A DNA stretch of 64,000 bases from Anastatus disparis (taxonomy: Eukaryota; Arthropoda; Insecta; Hymenoptera; Eupelmidae), in NCBI GenBank assembly GCA_017163975.1, contig JAFFSR010000280.1, positions 434,001 through 498,000 on the forward strand. The letters run 5' to 3'. The notes under the pieces are model-generated. The model was not told the DNA's origin and searched no databases. It saw only the letters and a list, made by a program, of their open reading frames with translations. Below are positions 1 through 12,309 of the stretch, piece by piece. The first letter of the stretch is position 1. Every line of letters begins with the position of its first letter. The position numbers were made by a program, and so were the translations under genes.

Positions 1-188
1 ATAGATGATTTTATGTCCGAAGTAGGCTGTATGAGGAAATATAACTTATTAGTTGAAAATATTAATCTTTTTTTCAATACTTTTAAAATAAAATTTTAGT
101 TCTATTGATTTTTTCTTTTGTTTCTTAGATTGACATTTTGTAATGAGTATAGCTGCTGTCGAAGCGCGAGTCATTTTTTTTTCACTAA
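1..188. other. AT-rich sequence, no feature seen
   Basis: Left edge of the window. It contains poly-T and poly-A runs and no open frame of note. The 8-mer AAGCGCGA near 160 recurs near 15231 and 57489, which may mark old element debris. Confidence 0.5.
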
Positions 189-380
189 CCTACGTTCAAT
201 ATGATTGCTCTTTGACATATTGAACGAAACATAGTAGGATCGGTGATGCCATATTGATTTCTCCTGAGACATATTGAGTCTCAATATGTCTCAGGAAGAC
301 ATATAATTCTTGCAATAAGTCGAGGAGCGCGTCTGAGACATATGGGATGCCAATACAAATTTAGCATGCTCTTTACATAC
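189..380. repeat. Nested palindromes built on a CATATTGA word
   Basis: Two inverted repeats sit back to back. The first pairs 189-203 (CCTACGTTCAATATG) with its complement at 216-238, with eight extra bases in the right arm. The second, 263-295, is a 33-base palindrome of two 16-base arms (CCTGAGACATATTGAG and its complement) around a single T. The word GACATAT recurs at 214, 268, 298 and 337. This could be a small fold-back element or the remnant of one. No protein reading is convincing. Confidence 0.6.
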
Positions 381-1691
381 TGACACGAATACGGCCTTCG
401 AGGACATAAATATATATATGCAATTAAAACTGTAGAAGTCCTAAACTCATATTTAATATAACTCATTTATCAATAAGGGATCTTATAATTTCAACAGCGT
501 TCCTGAATATGATTATATAATCAGTTCAATTAAAGAATGTTTTTCTTATTTAATAAAAAAATTGGAAAAATTTTGTAAGTTAATTTAAATATGGGCAATA
601 TTTAAAATTAAAATATTTTCATAATTTATTATTAACCTCTTTTGACAGAACAAAAGTTTTTATATGATAACTCCATATAAAAATCTTTATCCTCTCTCTC
701 AAAGAATTCAATAAATACAAGTTAAAATTTAAAAAATTCAGTAAAATTAATTTTTTTTATTCTTATAATATTTAATGATTGATGAATAAGTGAGAGCGAA
801 AATTTCGATTAAATTTTCAACAAGAGAATATTGTATTCATTATACACCAAACAAACTTTTAAATCTTTTATTATCCGATAAGTTTTAACAATTCATTATC
901 AATGTGATCATCTTGCTGAGAATTACATTTTTTTGCAAATTAACACATGAACAACCATCAAAATAAAAACAATACATGGTGATGTTTGATTTCAATCATT
1001 TTACATCTTTGAAGAATCATCTCACTAATATTATGTCACCATTGTTAAAGATAAAGAATAAGAAAATTTAATTTAATTTTCTTATTATATATGTTCAGCA
1101 GTCAAATTTAAACTATTTTATGTGAGCAAAATTTGAATATCAGAAATTTGTTCATATATTTACTTCCATGGCTTCACCTCGCTTGCTCAGAGAGAAATAT
1201 GCAACTTTGTTTCTTTGTTACATAATATACTATTTTTAAACGCTTTTGTTCTATTTTAATTTATTTGTGAAAATTTAGAATTAAACAGTTAAAAGTGGTT
1301 TGTAGTTTAAAAATTACTGGAATATAGGTAAATAACAATAAATCAATTGAAATTATATTAAAACATTTATTTTATGCAGTATATTTTGAATAATAGATAT
1401 AGTTACAAATATATACAATGTGTTTATACAATATTTAAATTGTATATAAAAAACTTTCAAATTATTTTACAAATTTTTTACAAATTTTGTAAACCATATT
1501 ATATTAACATAAATTTAAGGAAATTACAGTAACTTATAATATACATATAGTTAAGTGTAAAATATATATTTTAATTTTCACTTCTGTATATATTACTCTA
1601 ATGCAACAATTAACGTTGACTTTCGCATTATAATTTTGAATGGAAGAGTGTTCTGATGAATCATAATTTCTAAAATGTTTGATTTATAAAA
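381..1691. other. AT-rich non-coding stretch
   Basis: Very AT-rich sequence with short A and T runs. I see no ORF with natural composition, no paired splice sites flanking an open frame, and no long repeat. Confidence 0.5.
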
Positions 1692-4600
1692 GCGACTTTT
1701 TAACGTCGACTTCTGAAAAATAATTGTTTGAGTTATATTTTCATTCTTAATAAAACGGACAGTAATTGCCGATTAAAATCTATTACATATTTCTATACAT
1801 ATTATTTATTACATAATTCTAGATAATAGAATTTTATTATTTCAATTAATTCTCCCAGGTGGGATAATTTTGTTATTTTTCACTATTTATACAAAGATAT
1901 TGAGGAGACGATATATTTTGATATATTTTGACTATACTTTACGGTGTCATATAATCAATAATATAAAATCACCATTACATCTAACAACTAATAATAGGTA
2001 TGATGTGTTCACTGATTTTTAGAAAATTGAATTGATTTTTTAAAATTCGACTATTTAAAATCGACTTTTGAAGATTTGGAAAGATATGTCTTGGCCACAC
2101 CAATTACCAAATAAATGTTAATTATAAAAACTAATATTAAATCAGAACTATCATTTGCAGATGATTCTAAGAGATTAAAAATTCATCTCAATGAAAAATC
2201 ATGGGCATATATCATTATATTATTTTGATACTAGATGCATACTTGAAATTTAATTATAAATTTTACATATTTTCGATTGTGCAACTATTTAACGTCGACT
2301 TTTTAATCATTTACTGTTTTGAATTTTCTTTCTCTGTTTAGAACATTATTTAATGATATTTACAAATTGATTCCTAAATAGAATTCAAATTTGTACATAG
2401 TTTTAGTTTTGAAACATCAAATGCGACTATTTAACGTCAACCATTATTTTAATAAATAAATTGATATTTCAACAACAATAATCGCAGAATAATAATTTTA
2501 TTATTGACAACATAACGATTAGTTTAAATATAAATATGAGCCTTAGACATCCAGATAATTGTTTAAAAATCATCAATTATCGGATGGAATCATCATTAAA
2601 AAGATGATTATATGCGACCATTGAACGTCAATATTAATGCCAAAAATTTTAACTTATTCATGTTAGCTTCAAGTTACAATCAGTTGATAATAAAAAATTT
2701 CAAAAAACCTAGTGACTATTTATTATTTCGACAAGACAGCGATTGTAAATATATATTGAAGAGACAAAGCGACTATTTAACGTCGACTTTTTGTAATAAC
2801 GTTAGAAATTAATTTAACGAATATATAAATTTTCCATTTGTATACAAAAAAAGCTTGTTCAAACTGATGATTTAAATAAAATCTTAACTGAACGAACGAT
2901 ATTATTTAATGTTAAAATATTTAGTTTTTTTAAACGTTAATATTTTATTTTATGATACCTAATTGATATTTAGATCTTTGGCATTACTTTTAACTATTTA
3001 ACGTCGATATTAATGCCAAAAATTATAATTCGGCCATATTGGCTTCAAGTAACAACTAATCAATAATAAATATTTTTTACAAAATTACTGACTATTATTA
3101 TTATTATTACTATTATTTTGCCAAAATATCGATTGTATAAATATATTTAGGAGACAATGCGACTATTTAACGTCAACTTTTTGTTATAACATGAAAAATT
3201 AATACGAATGTATAAATTTTTAAGCACGTAAAAATTAAGAATTTAAATATAGACTTAAGCGAATTAACGAAATTATTTGATGTTAATCAGATAATTGTTT
3301 AAAAATCTACATTTTTCATATGAATGTATTATTAAAAAGATGATTGGATTCTCCGATTAAGAAAACAATGATTGTAACGTCAAATTTGTATACATTTCAA
3401 ACAATGTATTTAATTCGTTGATATTATATGCGACTATTTAACGTCGGTATTAATATAAAAAATGATGATTTGGCCACTTCAGTCTCAAGTTTTAATTGTT
3501 TGTAAGTGAAATATAAATAAATATGATTTATTTATTATTTTGACAAGGCATCGATATATGCGACTATTTAACATCGACTTATGATGTGATTCTTTGATTC
3601 TAACAATGATATTGAAAAAATTATTCTGCAAAAATAACGAGTGATTGAGATATAAGAATGGTTCTTAGATTATACACAATGAAAATCCATTTATCAAATA
3701 GACAATGCGACTCTATAGCGCCGACTTTTTATAAAAAAGTTAAAATTCAATCTAACGAATGTATGCGTTTTTTATTAGCATTCAAAATTCATATCAATTT
3801 ACTAATTTACATTGAGTCTTAAGAGAATTAACGAAATAATTGATAAAAATATTAGGATTAAGAATTTTGAAAAAATATCGATTGGAAAATACGCAAATAA
3901 GAAACTTGAGCCGTTGACCACAGTGATTCATGTATTGAATAGAGTAATGCGATTATTTAACATCGACATTTTGTGAAGACGTTGAAAATTAATTTAACGA
4001 ACGTATGAATTTATTCATTCATATACAAAAGCATATCAAAATCACTAATTTAAATGTGGACTCAACTAAATTAACGATATTGTTCAATGTTAATTAAATA
4101 ATAATAAAAATCTACATTTATCATATGAATCCATTATTAAAAAGAGGATTGGATTTACCGATTAAGAAAATAATGATTGTAACGTCAAATTTGTATACAT
4201 TTCAAACAATGTATTGAACTCGTTGATATATCATATGCGACTATTATCAAAAATGATGATTTGGCTACTTTAGTCTCAAGTTTTAATTGTTTTTAAGTGA
4301 ATATTTAAATAAATATGATTTATTTATTATTTTGACAAGGCATCGATGTAAAAAATATGCAAGAGCCACCGTTGACCATAATGATTTATGTATGAAGTAA
4401 ATAATGCGACTATTTAACGTCGACTGTTTATGCGACTAAAATTTGAATTTAGTCATTTGAGTTTAAAATTGTAATTTTAAAGTCAGCATTTTTCACAAAG
4501 TTAATCATTATTTTGACAAGGCATCGATTGAAATATACGCAAGTAAAAGTCTTGAGTCATTGATCATAATAATTCATGTATCAAATAGACAATGCGACTA

Positions 4601-5387
4601 TTTAACGTCGATATTGATGTCTTTAATGATTATTTAACGACTTTTTAAGTTATTATTATTCATGTATTGAGTTGAAAATGCGACTATTTAACGTCGACTT
4701 TATAAAATATTTTCAAAAGTTGAAAATGAATTAATCTGTTAATTTAAATTTTTACGATTCAATGTCGACTTTTGTCAGATAATTACTTTTTTTTATGCTA
4801 AATTCTATATTAATGCATTAATTTTCACACGACTATTTAGCGTCGATTTCAGTTTTATTGCAAAAATATATTATATCGTTGACTTACAGAATAAATATTC
4901 ACTGTCAGACCTCCTGAGAGCAGTCAAGGTATTTAACACTTAGACTTTGCGTCAAATGATGCAAAATTTCGTTTCAAAATTATAATTGAGAGTGAATTCA
5001 AATTATTTGAATTAAAATTTGACCAATGTTTTTTCCACATGTTCATTTAGAAACGTGAACAATAATTTCTTTAAATATAAAAGTGTAAAATCAATAATGT
5101 TGATGAATTTAACAAAATTGATGTGAAAAAAGTATTGTAAACATCGCAAGTTTTTACACGTATCATTGTGTTAAGAAGTATTGGTTCATTAATCATAAGT
5201 TTGACTATTTAACGTCAAAAATGATTTTTCAAAATGATTCAATTGATTGTAAAAGGCGACTATTTAACGTCTAATTCTAAAATCATAATTATTAATCATT
5301 TTGAAAGATTCTCTTAACAATTTCGTTAATATGATGTGAATAAATTCGAAAATAATAACGAATCGAAAGTGACCATTCAACGTGAAT
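1692..5387. repeat. Diverged tandem array with a conserved 19-bp box
   Basis: The box GCGACTATTTAACGTCGAC or a close variant starts at 1692, 2047, 2281, 2423, 2614, 2769, 2990, 3159, 3430, 3560, 3707, 3949, 4237 (truncated), 4406, 4594, 4680, 4829, 5201, 5256 and 5369, with a degraded copy near 4754. Several copies are perfect (2769, 4406, 4680). It is a short dyad: CGAC and GTCG arms around an AT loop. The sequence between boxes is itself repeated. 2614-2769, 2990-3159, 3430-3560 and 4237-4406 align with each other, and about 130 bp before 3430 is nearly repeated before 4237. This gives units of roughly 400 bp with two boxes each. All copies have the same orientation. Boxes are better preserved than most spacers. 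No coding potential was seen. It may be a satellite, a protein-binding array or the inside of a transposon; function unknown. Confidence 0.85.
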
Positions 5388-6241
5388 ATTCAATAGTTCT
5401 ACAACTACGGAGAAGTACACATTTATGAATAACATGGTTCTCAAACGTCTTCATATCTAAATCTAGTTGGATTCATGTTGTTCATATTAAAAACCGATAA
5501 ATTTGAATTTTTGAAATTTTTTCCGAAATGTATCAAGTTCTAAACATACCTATCGACTCTAATTCTGCGAATGAAAATTCACAAATCAATTGTAAACTGT
5601 AACAAGCACTTACAGAGATTTCTTTTTTTAGCAATGTCGACCCAGCGTATGATAAAAAAAGGCATCCAATCACCCTCACTGATATAGTCTTCATGGTGAT
5701 AGACTCAATTGGAACTTTAAAGCCATCTGTAATCTATCGACTCTGTAAAATAAAGAAGAGTAATTTTTAAGATAATGTTTTACCTACGTTTAATATTTCA
5801 TACTTATTTTAAAGGAATATTTTTTTATGTTTGCGTAAGCTTATAAATATATAAGTTGAACTTACCTTGAAGATATTTTGCTGGAGCCTTTGCTTGAAAC
5901 TCTAAACTTTTAAGTTTAATACTACTGTTTGAGAACATCTCTGTTCAGTAGTCAAGACGTTTCTGATTTTGGTTTGTCATGTTTGCTTTATTTTATACTC
6001 TTAATTTTGTGTCTACCTGAGTATTCCCACTCTTCTTATGGGGATGAAATATTTATAATCCCAAGATCGGTCAGAAGGAGAGGGATAAGACTTATGTTCG
6101 AATGACAATTAGATTGCATTCTAAATGAAAAAGATTAAATCATAAATCTATCGTTTCAAAAGAAAACTGGGTGGAACATTTTCGAATCTTAATAAATTTT
6201 ACAAAATCTTTTAATAATTCCATAAATGCAATATTCATTTA
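5388..6241. other. Non-coding stretch between repeat array and transposon
   Basis: Slightly less AT-rich than its surroundings around 5630-5760, but I found no coherent reading frame or splice pattern there. No repeats of the 19-bp box after 5387. Confidence 0.4.
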
Positions 6242-7369
6242 TTTAATATCCCGAGTAACCTTTTCACTTCGGCGTGCAGAGGGCCCGAAGTCGGTGCCGA
6301 ATCACCCTCAGTGGCACCGAAACTCTTGCCGAATTGTCGCCACAGTGGCACCACATCGGCGTGAGGCGTGGCGGCGAAACGGGGCCCTGAGAGGGCAGCC
6401 GAATCTAGCTTATAAAATCATAGAATTGAACGTAATTTATGTACAATTATTTATATAAAAAAACAGCTGATTTCCAATAGTAACCGATCGATTGATTGTT
6501 AAAGCAACTGTCTACTTTTTAAAATAGTTTTCATTAGTAAAAAAATTTAATTAACTCGAGTTATTCAAATGATTCGAATTATTCGAGTAACACTAGTTAT
6601 TCGAGTTCATATTTTTGTCGAGTACCTAACTCGAACTTGAAGAAAAAATTACTCGCGAGTACTCGACAATCGAGTATTCACACTTGAAGGCGTATTCGAG
6701 TTTTCATTCCAAGTACTCGAAAAAAATATGAATTACTCGAATTACTCGAGTACTCGAAAAAATATGAATTTCTCAATTCACTTGAGTACTCAAAAAAATA
6801 TGAATTGATCGAATAAATCGAGTATTCGAAAAAATATAAATTACTTGAGTATTCGAAAAAATATAAATTACTCGAGTACTCGAGAAAATCTAAATTACTC
6901 GACAAAATATGAAGAACTTGAGTTACTCGAATAACTAGTTAATTTATCAATTATATTATCTGTGGTAATTAGTTCTCATTTCCACGAGAATAATCAGTTT
7001 TTTATTATGTTTTTATCAATTGGTTTTAGGTTGTATTTGTCCGTGTATGCGGGCGGAATTTCGGAATCAATTTTTAACGAGTTCAGGTCGAGTCCAAAGA
7101 AAATCATTTTTATTAATTCAATCACTCATTTTTAATTTTCAATTAAAAAAAAGTTTTACCATAGCATGAAAATACAATAATGAATATTTCGAGGTTATGT
7201 AAGATACACATCGATATTATGACAAAATCTATACGATTTTCGGCTAGCCATCATAGGACCACGCTCGCCACCACGCCTCACCCATTCGGTGGCCCGACTT
7301 CGGCAGCCGAAGGTGGCCCAACTGAGAGAAGTTGGTTGCCGTAATAAAAAGGTTACTCGGGATATTAAA
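6242..7369. mobile_element. Non-autonomous DNA transposon with 23-bp perfect ends
   Basis: The left end 6242-6264 (begins TTTAATATCCCGAGTAACC) is the exact reverse complement of 7347-7369. TTAA sits at both ends (6243-6246 and 7362-7365), as expected of a TTAA-type (piggyBac-like) target duplication; that class assignment is inference. Just inside lie GC-rich subterminal regions (6270-6405 and 7240-7340) that also match in inverted orientation, sharing GTGAGGCGTGG and a following TGGCGA-like stretch. The centre holds the ACTCGA tandem repeats. About 1.13 kb long. No transposase frame is visible, so it would depend on a related element elsewhere. GC content of the ends contrasts strongly with the flanks. 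Confidence 0.8.
6548..6944. repeat. ACTCGA-type tandem repeat inside the transposon
   Basis: Repeats of roughly 25-30 bases alternate a palindromic word (ACTCGAGTACTCGA or variants) with an A-rich segment reading AAAAAATATGAATT. The block begins near TTAACTCGAGTTATTC and ends with a similar inverted form near CTCGAATAACTAGTTAA. It is the central part of the 6242-7369 element. The minus strand stays open for 75 codons across it with a repeating NLYFFEYSS-like pattern, explained by the repeat and not evidence of a protein. Confidence 0.75.
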
Positions 7370-7979
7370 CAATGTTGATAACTTTTATAAATGTAAAATA
7401 TAGAATTTGAATTTTTTTATTTTATTTAATTTTACTAATATCAAAATGAATTTTCAAAATAAATATATTTAAAAATAACTGTGCATTGTAAAAACAAAAA
7501 AAAATAATAATAATATAAATTAAGTTTAGCAATCGAAAAATAAATTTATATTATTAAATTTGATAGATATATCTTAGAGTGATAGATAAGTTTTTTAAAG
7601 TTTCAAAAATTTTTATTTAGAATAAATGTAAACAAAATTGTTTATCTATATAAACAAATAAAAGTTCACAGAATGGCTAATATAAATCGATAGAATTATT
7701 TAAGCTCAATTCAAAATTTGCACCAACGTTAAGATTTTATATTCATTTTTTATTTTCTAAAAATATATATAAATTATTTTTTATTTTGGTCATAAAGTGT
7801 TGTATTTTTCGATTTTCATATAGAGTGAATGTTTCTGTGAATAAAAAAAGATCAGTTCATATTCACAAATACTTTTCACATGTATAAAAAGCTGCTAGCA
7901 AAAATTAATTAAATAGTATTATTCATCGTTGTTGAAATTATTTATTTAAAAAAAAATGTTCAGTGTTATTAAATACTAA
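7370..7979. other. AT-rich spacer between two transposons
   Basis: Very AT-rich with poly-A and poly-T runs. No open frame or repeat of note was seen. Confidence 0.5.
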
Positions 7980-8355
7980 CTAGGAGAGTGTCACACCTCC
8001 AGATCACGGATTTTAAAACATTAATTAATAATAAAAGCTGAAATTAAGTCCAATCTTTATTACGCTCTAACTTTGGGAAAAAATAATATTTTGATATGCT
8101 GTAGCTACTGTTTCGAAAGGATTTAAACTCAGCTTTCATTTAAAAAAAGTTTCAAGCTTCTAGCTATCAATGCTTAAGAATTATATGCGTTTAAAAATCT
8201 AGTAACTTTTTTAGTGTTTTTCTTTAATTACCTGTAACTAGGGAAATATTGAGTGTTTGTGACTATAACTTTAGCTTTTTCCATATTTTATCATCTGAAA
8301 ACTTATCCCGAAGTTTGAGCAAAATCCGTGATCCGGAGGTGTGACACTCTCCTAG
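7980..8355. mobile_element. 376-bp MITE with 35-bp terminal inverted repeats
   Basis: The ends pair over 35 bases with one mismatch: the left starts CTAGGAGAGTGTCACACCTC and the right finishes in its complement. TA lies at 7981-7982 and 8353-8354, so a TA target duplication is possible with the element proper starting at GGAGAGTG. No coding capacity; the inside is ordinary AT-rich sequence. The near-perfect ends suggest fairly recent insertion. The superfamily cannot be decided from the sequence alone; Tc1/mariner-like mobilisation is a guess from the TA site. Confidence 0.85.
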
Positions 8356-11300
8356 TAAGTTTTAAATGGAAAAATATGTCAAAATCATAGTTTCAAAATT
8401 GAGTAAATAAATATTAATATCAGTAAATGAACTCTTGCATTCAAATAGTCTTAAAAGTTAACATAATTTAAAATTGTACTCGGATTCTTTAATAATCTCG
8501 TGTTTTCACGGTGGAAATTAAATATCGCTTAAATATTTTGCTTGAGAAATAAACCTATCCATGTTAGATACATTGCAAAAATTAAAGTTATTATGTGAAA
8601 TATTTTAACGAAATAAAAAATTGGAGTTTAGTATATTTTTTACCGTGATCAGGTTGAAACGTTTAAATATTATTATTATTTTATTTAAGTTAACTGACTC
8701 TCTTATTAAAAAGTCTTATATGGATCTAACTCAATATGTAATATGTAATATGTACGCTATATTCTGAGATTTATGATAATTATTTATAATTTTATTTACA
8801 GTAAATAATAGTAATAGAAAATTGTAGAAGCAAGAAAAAAAACAAAATACTAGCTCATTTACCTCGTAATTTACTCATCTTACGTCCTACTTTTATAAAC
8901 TTCTAATATTTTAAAGAAATTCTGAATAAAATTTAAGTTTATTGTATCTTTCGATCAGCAAACTTTTACTTACTTTATTACTGAGAAGTTTTTTTTATTT
9001 CAAGTAAAAACCATTAAAAAGGAAAGTAAAAAAGTGAAACTAGGACGTCTTTTAGTTTCCTTTAATTTATTTTCACACTTTGCGTAACATTTTCAATGTC
9101 ATTATGAAAATATTTTATTATTCTGCTTCTTAAAATAATTAGAGAAAAAATTTTGCGTTATAATGATCTTCTTTAATTTTTGAAAAATGAAATGTCTTTT
9201 TCAAAATATAATCGGTGCTGTATTTAGATATTCATTGGTGGATGAATATTAAAATGATGAAAATTAAAATGATTAATGAAATTATGATAGTGACAATACA
9301 CTTCAAAATTACCAAAAAATAATATAATAGACAAAATTTTCAATTAATTAAAAAATATAGACATGCCTTTTTAACATTTAGGGAAACATATCAATTTTAA
9401 TTGTATTTAATAAAATTATACATTCTCTATCTCATTACAGGTAAAAATATTTGTATCTTAAGAAGATCTCACACAAAGAGATCGGAACGTTGATTTTTTA
9501 ATAAATATATAATAATTAACACGATAGCATGACCTATTAAATCTTTTTACATATGTATTCTAGAATAATTAAATATAAATATTTAAATAAAACAACAGAT
9601 ATATTCCGAGATATATTCATTCATTTGAATATAAATTTATTATAACAATAAGAGTGGCTTTTTATAATTTTGTAATCACAGTTTTTTACTTATTATCACA
9701 TATTTATGATTGAATAATCGGTTTAATAATAACAAATTAAACATGCACAAAGTAATATAAATAGTATAAATAAAAAAAGTAACAAAATAATATTCATCAA
9801 CGTATTTACAAGCTGTATAAAAATAGCTTGAATGAATAATTTTAAAGTATAGGTAAAAATATAATAAATATCTTCAAAAAATATAATCATGTATACAATA
9901 CTTATTTTTTGGTATAAAAATTTGGCAACTTTTCCAAAAAGTCAAGAATTTTTAAAAATTACTTTAACATTATTTGTCACTTTCTTATTGCCGTTTTCGT
10001 CACCTTGTAAAAGCTTCATCCAACCCGTAGATTTATTTTTACGGTAAACATAAATTTTATTGCAGTTAATATTTGCATTTATCATTTTTTTCTAATATCA
10101 TATGATGTAATTATCTTGCATCAATATATCATATAATGATTATATTAATGCAAGACCGAAAAACAACAAGACGAACTACAACCGAACGAACACGCACGCA
10201 ACAGCGGTAGTGTTGCAATGTTGCCAGATATAATATTTATATCTAATGAGTCAAATAAGAACTACGAATAATCTACTTTGACTTGTGCAGTAAGGATAGA
10301 ACTCCCTTAATTACATAATTAATTGAATAAATAGTTGTACATAATGATTATTTACAACTAAAAATCGAATTATTGTCAGGAATTAGTTTTGTATTATCCT
10401 GATACGTGTAATTTACTTATATATAACATAGATATAAGATAGTGAATTATTTAATATTTGAAGATAATACAGAAAAAACCATTTCATCAAAAAAATAGGA
10501 TTCAATTTGTAACTTGAGAATGATTTTTCATTATGTAATGTACAAAAATAAATATTCTTTGGTTTCTCTCACTTATTTTTATTATGTACATTTTACAGTT
10601 TTGAACTGACACGATAAAATTTTCATCCATGGGCTTGGCAAGTTATTTTGTAAATATTTAGTAAAAATTAATAATATTTTATAGCATTTGAAAATAAAAA
10701 GTCAGTTTAATGAGATGGAGAATGCATAATTTTATTAGAAGTAATTCCTGATAGAAATGTGAACATAAAAATGATGTATATTAAAATTTATGGAAATTAG
10801 TAATATTAATGTCAAAGAAATTGCCATAAAATGGTAAAAAAATCGTTTCCATTGGTAAAAAAAAAAACGTTTTAATTTCTACCAAGGTATTATTAAAAAT
10901 TATATTTTTCCCTGTTTTAATGAAAAATTTCATCTGCTATATCATTTTTATAGTGATTTTGATTTCAGTGTTTTCATTACTTAAAATTTAAAGAAAAATA
11001 AAAATTATACATAAGCTTTAGATTTTGAGCCCCTGTCCGCCCATTTAAAGTACGCTTCTATAAGCATCTATCTTCGTTGGTATTATGATAGTTTTTATAA
11101 ACAAATATTTTTTTAAACATACTTTTTGTATATTTAAATATTTAAAAAATATTTTTTTTGTATAGTATTCAAAAACTTGGTAAAAAAAGAAAGGTGTTTA
11201 AAATTTTCAAAATTTAGAATAATTTTATAAATTTTCTTATTTTATTAAATAAATAAATGAAATACAAAAATACTTGAACATTGCTAGATCGAAACTGTAG

Positions 11301-12160
11301 ATAAATCATTAAAATGCACATGTATATTAGTATCTATAGAAGTAAATACTATTTGAAACATAATAATTATTTTAGTAAATGTTCCATTTTTTATACTAAG
11401 AATTCAGTTGTATTTAAATATATAAAAGTATTCTATTTAAATACTAATTTATTTATATAAAATACTTTTATTTTCAATTTTTGAAAGAATTTTGAATTTA
11501 ATGTTTATTTTATTTTTTTAAATTGAATCTTTTGAGTTCATGAATTAATGTATATGTGGGCCATTTGTCTAAAATAACTCATTAATGTAAAAATGGTATT
11601 TGCTTGTTTCTTATTATCATAATCATTTAAAAATCTATAAAGTTCTTTGACTAATTTTATTAATACTAAATTTTTTTATTAGTTATTTCAAACACTAATA
11701 AAAAAATATGTTAAAAGTAAATGATTATTGATTATTTAATAATATAACCAACTTCGAAATAATCGTAAATATTTTTTATAAATGTAATATTATTTATTTA
11801 TTTATTTGATGCAAGCTTTAACAAGAATATATAGATTATGCACTAACTATTCTTAATTTTTCTCAAATTATAGAAGAAAAAACTCTCCGCCCTTTTAAAT
11901 TTTAATGCCTTAATAATATTTTAATGGAAAAAGGTTTTAGGAATTACAAATGCTCTTAAATATCTACGTACTAGATATTTTGCTTAAATAAACTTTATGA
12001 TTTTTCTAACAATACCCGTCATTAGTAAGTTTTGGAAACTGAAATAATACCTGAAAAAGGGTTGATTTATTTAGAACTTTAGATTTTTCCAGAAATCCTG
12101 CTTGTTATGAACTAGGTATTAGAAGGAAATAATATCTCTTTACTACTATATATGCAGTGA
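8356..12160. other. AT-rich non-coding stretch upstream of the zinc-finger gene
   Basis: No gene seen. Points of note: slightly GC-richer sequence at 10150-10210 containing a CGAACGAACACGCACGC run, and a stretch at 11030-11090 that shares the 17-mer CTTCTATAAGCATCTAT (11055-11071) with 57165-57181 inside a degenerate transposon, so this is probably a fragment of the same family. Confidence 0.45.
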
Positions 12161-12161
12161 G

Positions 12162-12169
12162 TATAAATA
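12162..12169 (+). promoter_or_regulatory. TATA box of the zinc-finger gene
   Basis: TATAAATA preceded by G and followed by AGG, about 140 bases before the first ATG (12310). A start of transcription near 12190-12200 would leave a 5' leader of a little over 100 bases. A GTAAGT at 12206-12211 could be the donor of a leader intron, but I cannot choose an acceptor. Assigned from position and consensus only. Confidence 0.5.
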
Positions 12170-12309
12170 AGGCAGATATTGGATAATTTTGTTAGTTCTA
12201 TAGAAGTAAGTGTACAGTGTATATCGAAATATAAACAAATTTTTTAAAAATTATTCTTTCACAACTACTTTAAAATATTTAAGTCAGAATTGAAGCAATC
12301 ATTGTCAAA

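Noticed and set aside
2612..2812. 66-codon open stretch within the box array
   Set aside because: It spans two boxes and is not kept open in the homologous units at 2990 and 3430.
1692..5387. CRISPR-like pattern of a short repeat with spacers
   Set aside because: The spacers are themselves homologous, vary from about 55 to 370 bases, and the genome is eukaryotic. This is a diverged tandem repeat.
6678..6905. 75-codon open stretch on the minus strand with repeated EYSSNLYFF pattern
   Set aside because: It follows from the ~30-base tandem repeat inside the transposon; there is no independent sign of coding.
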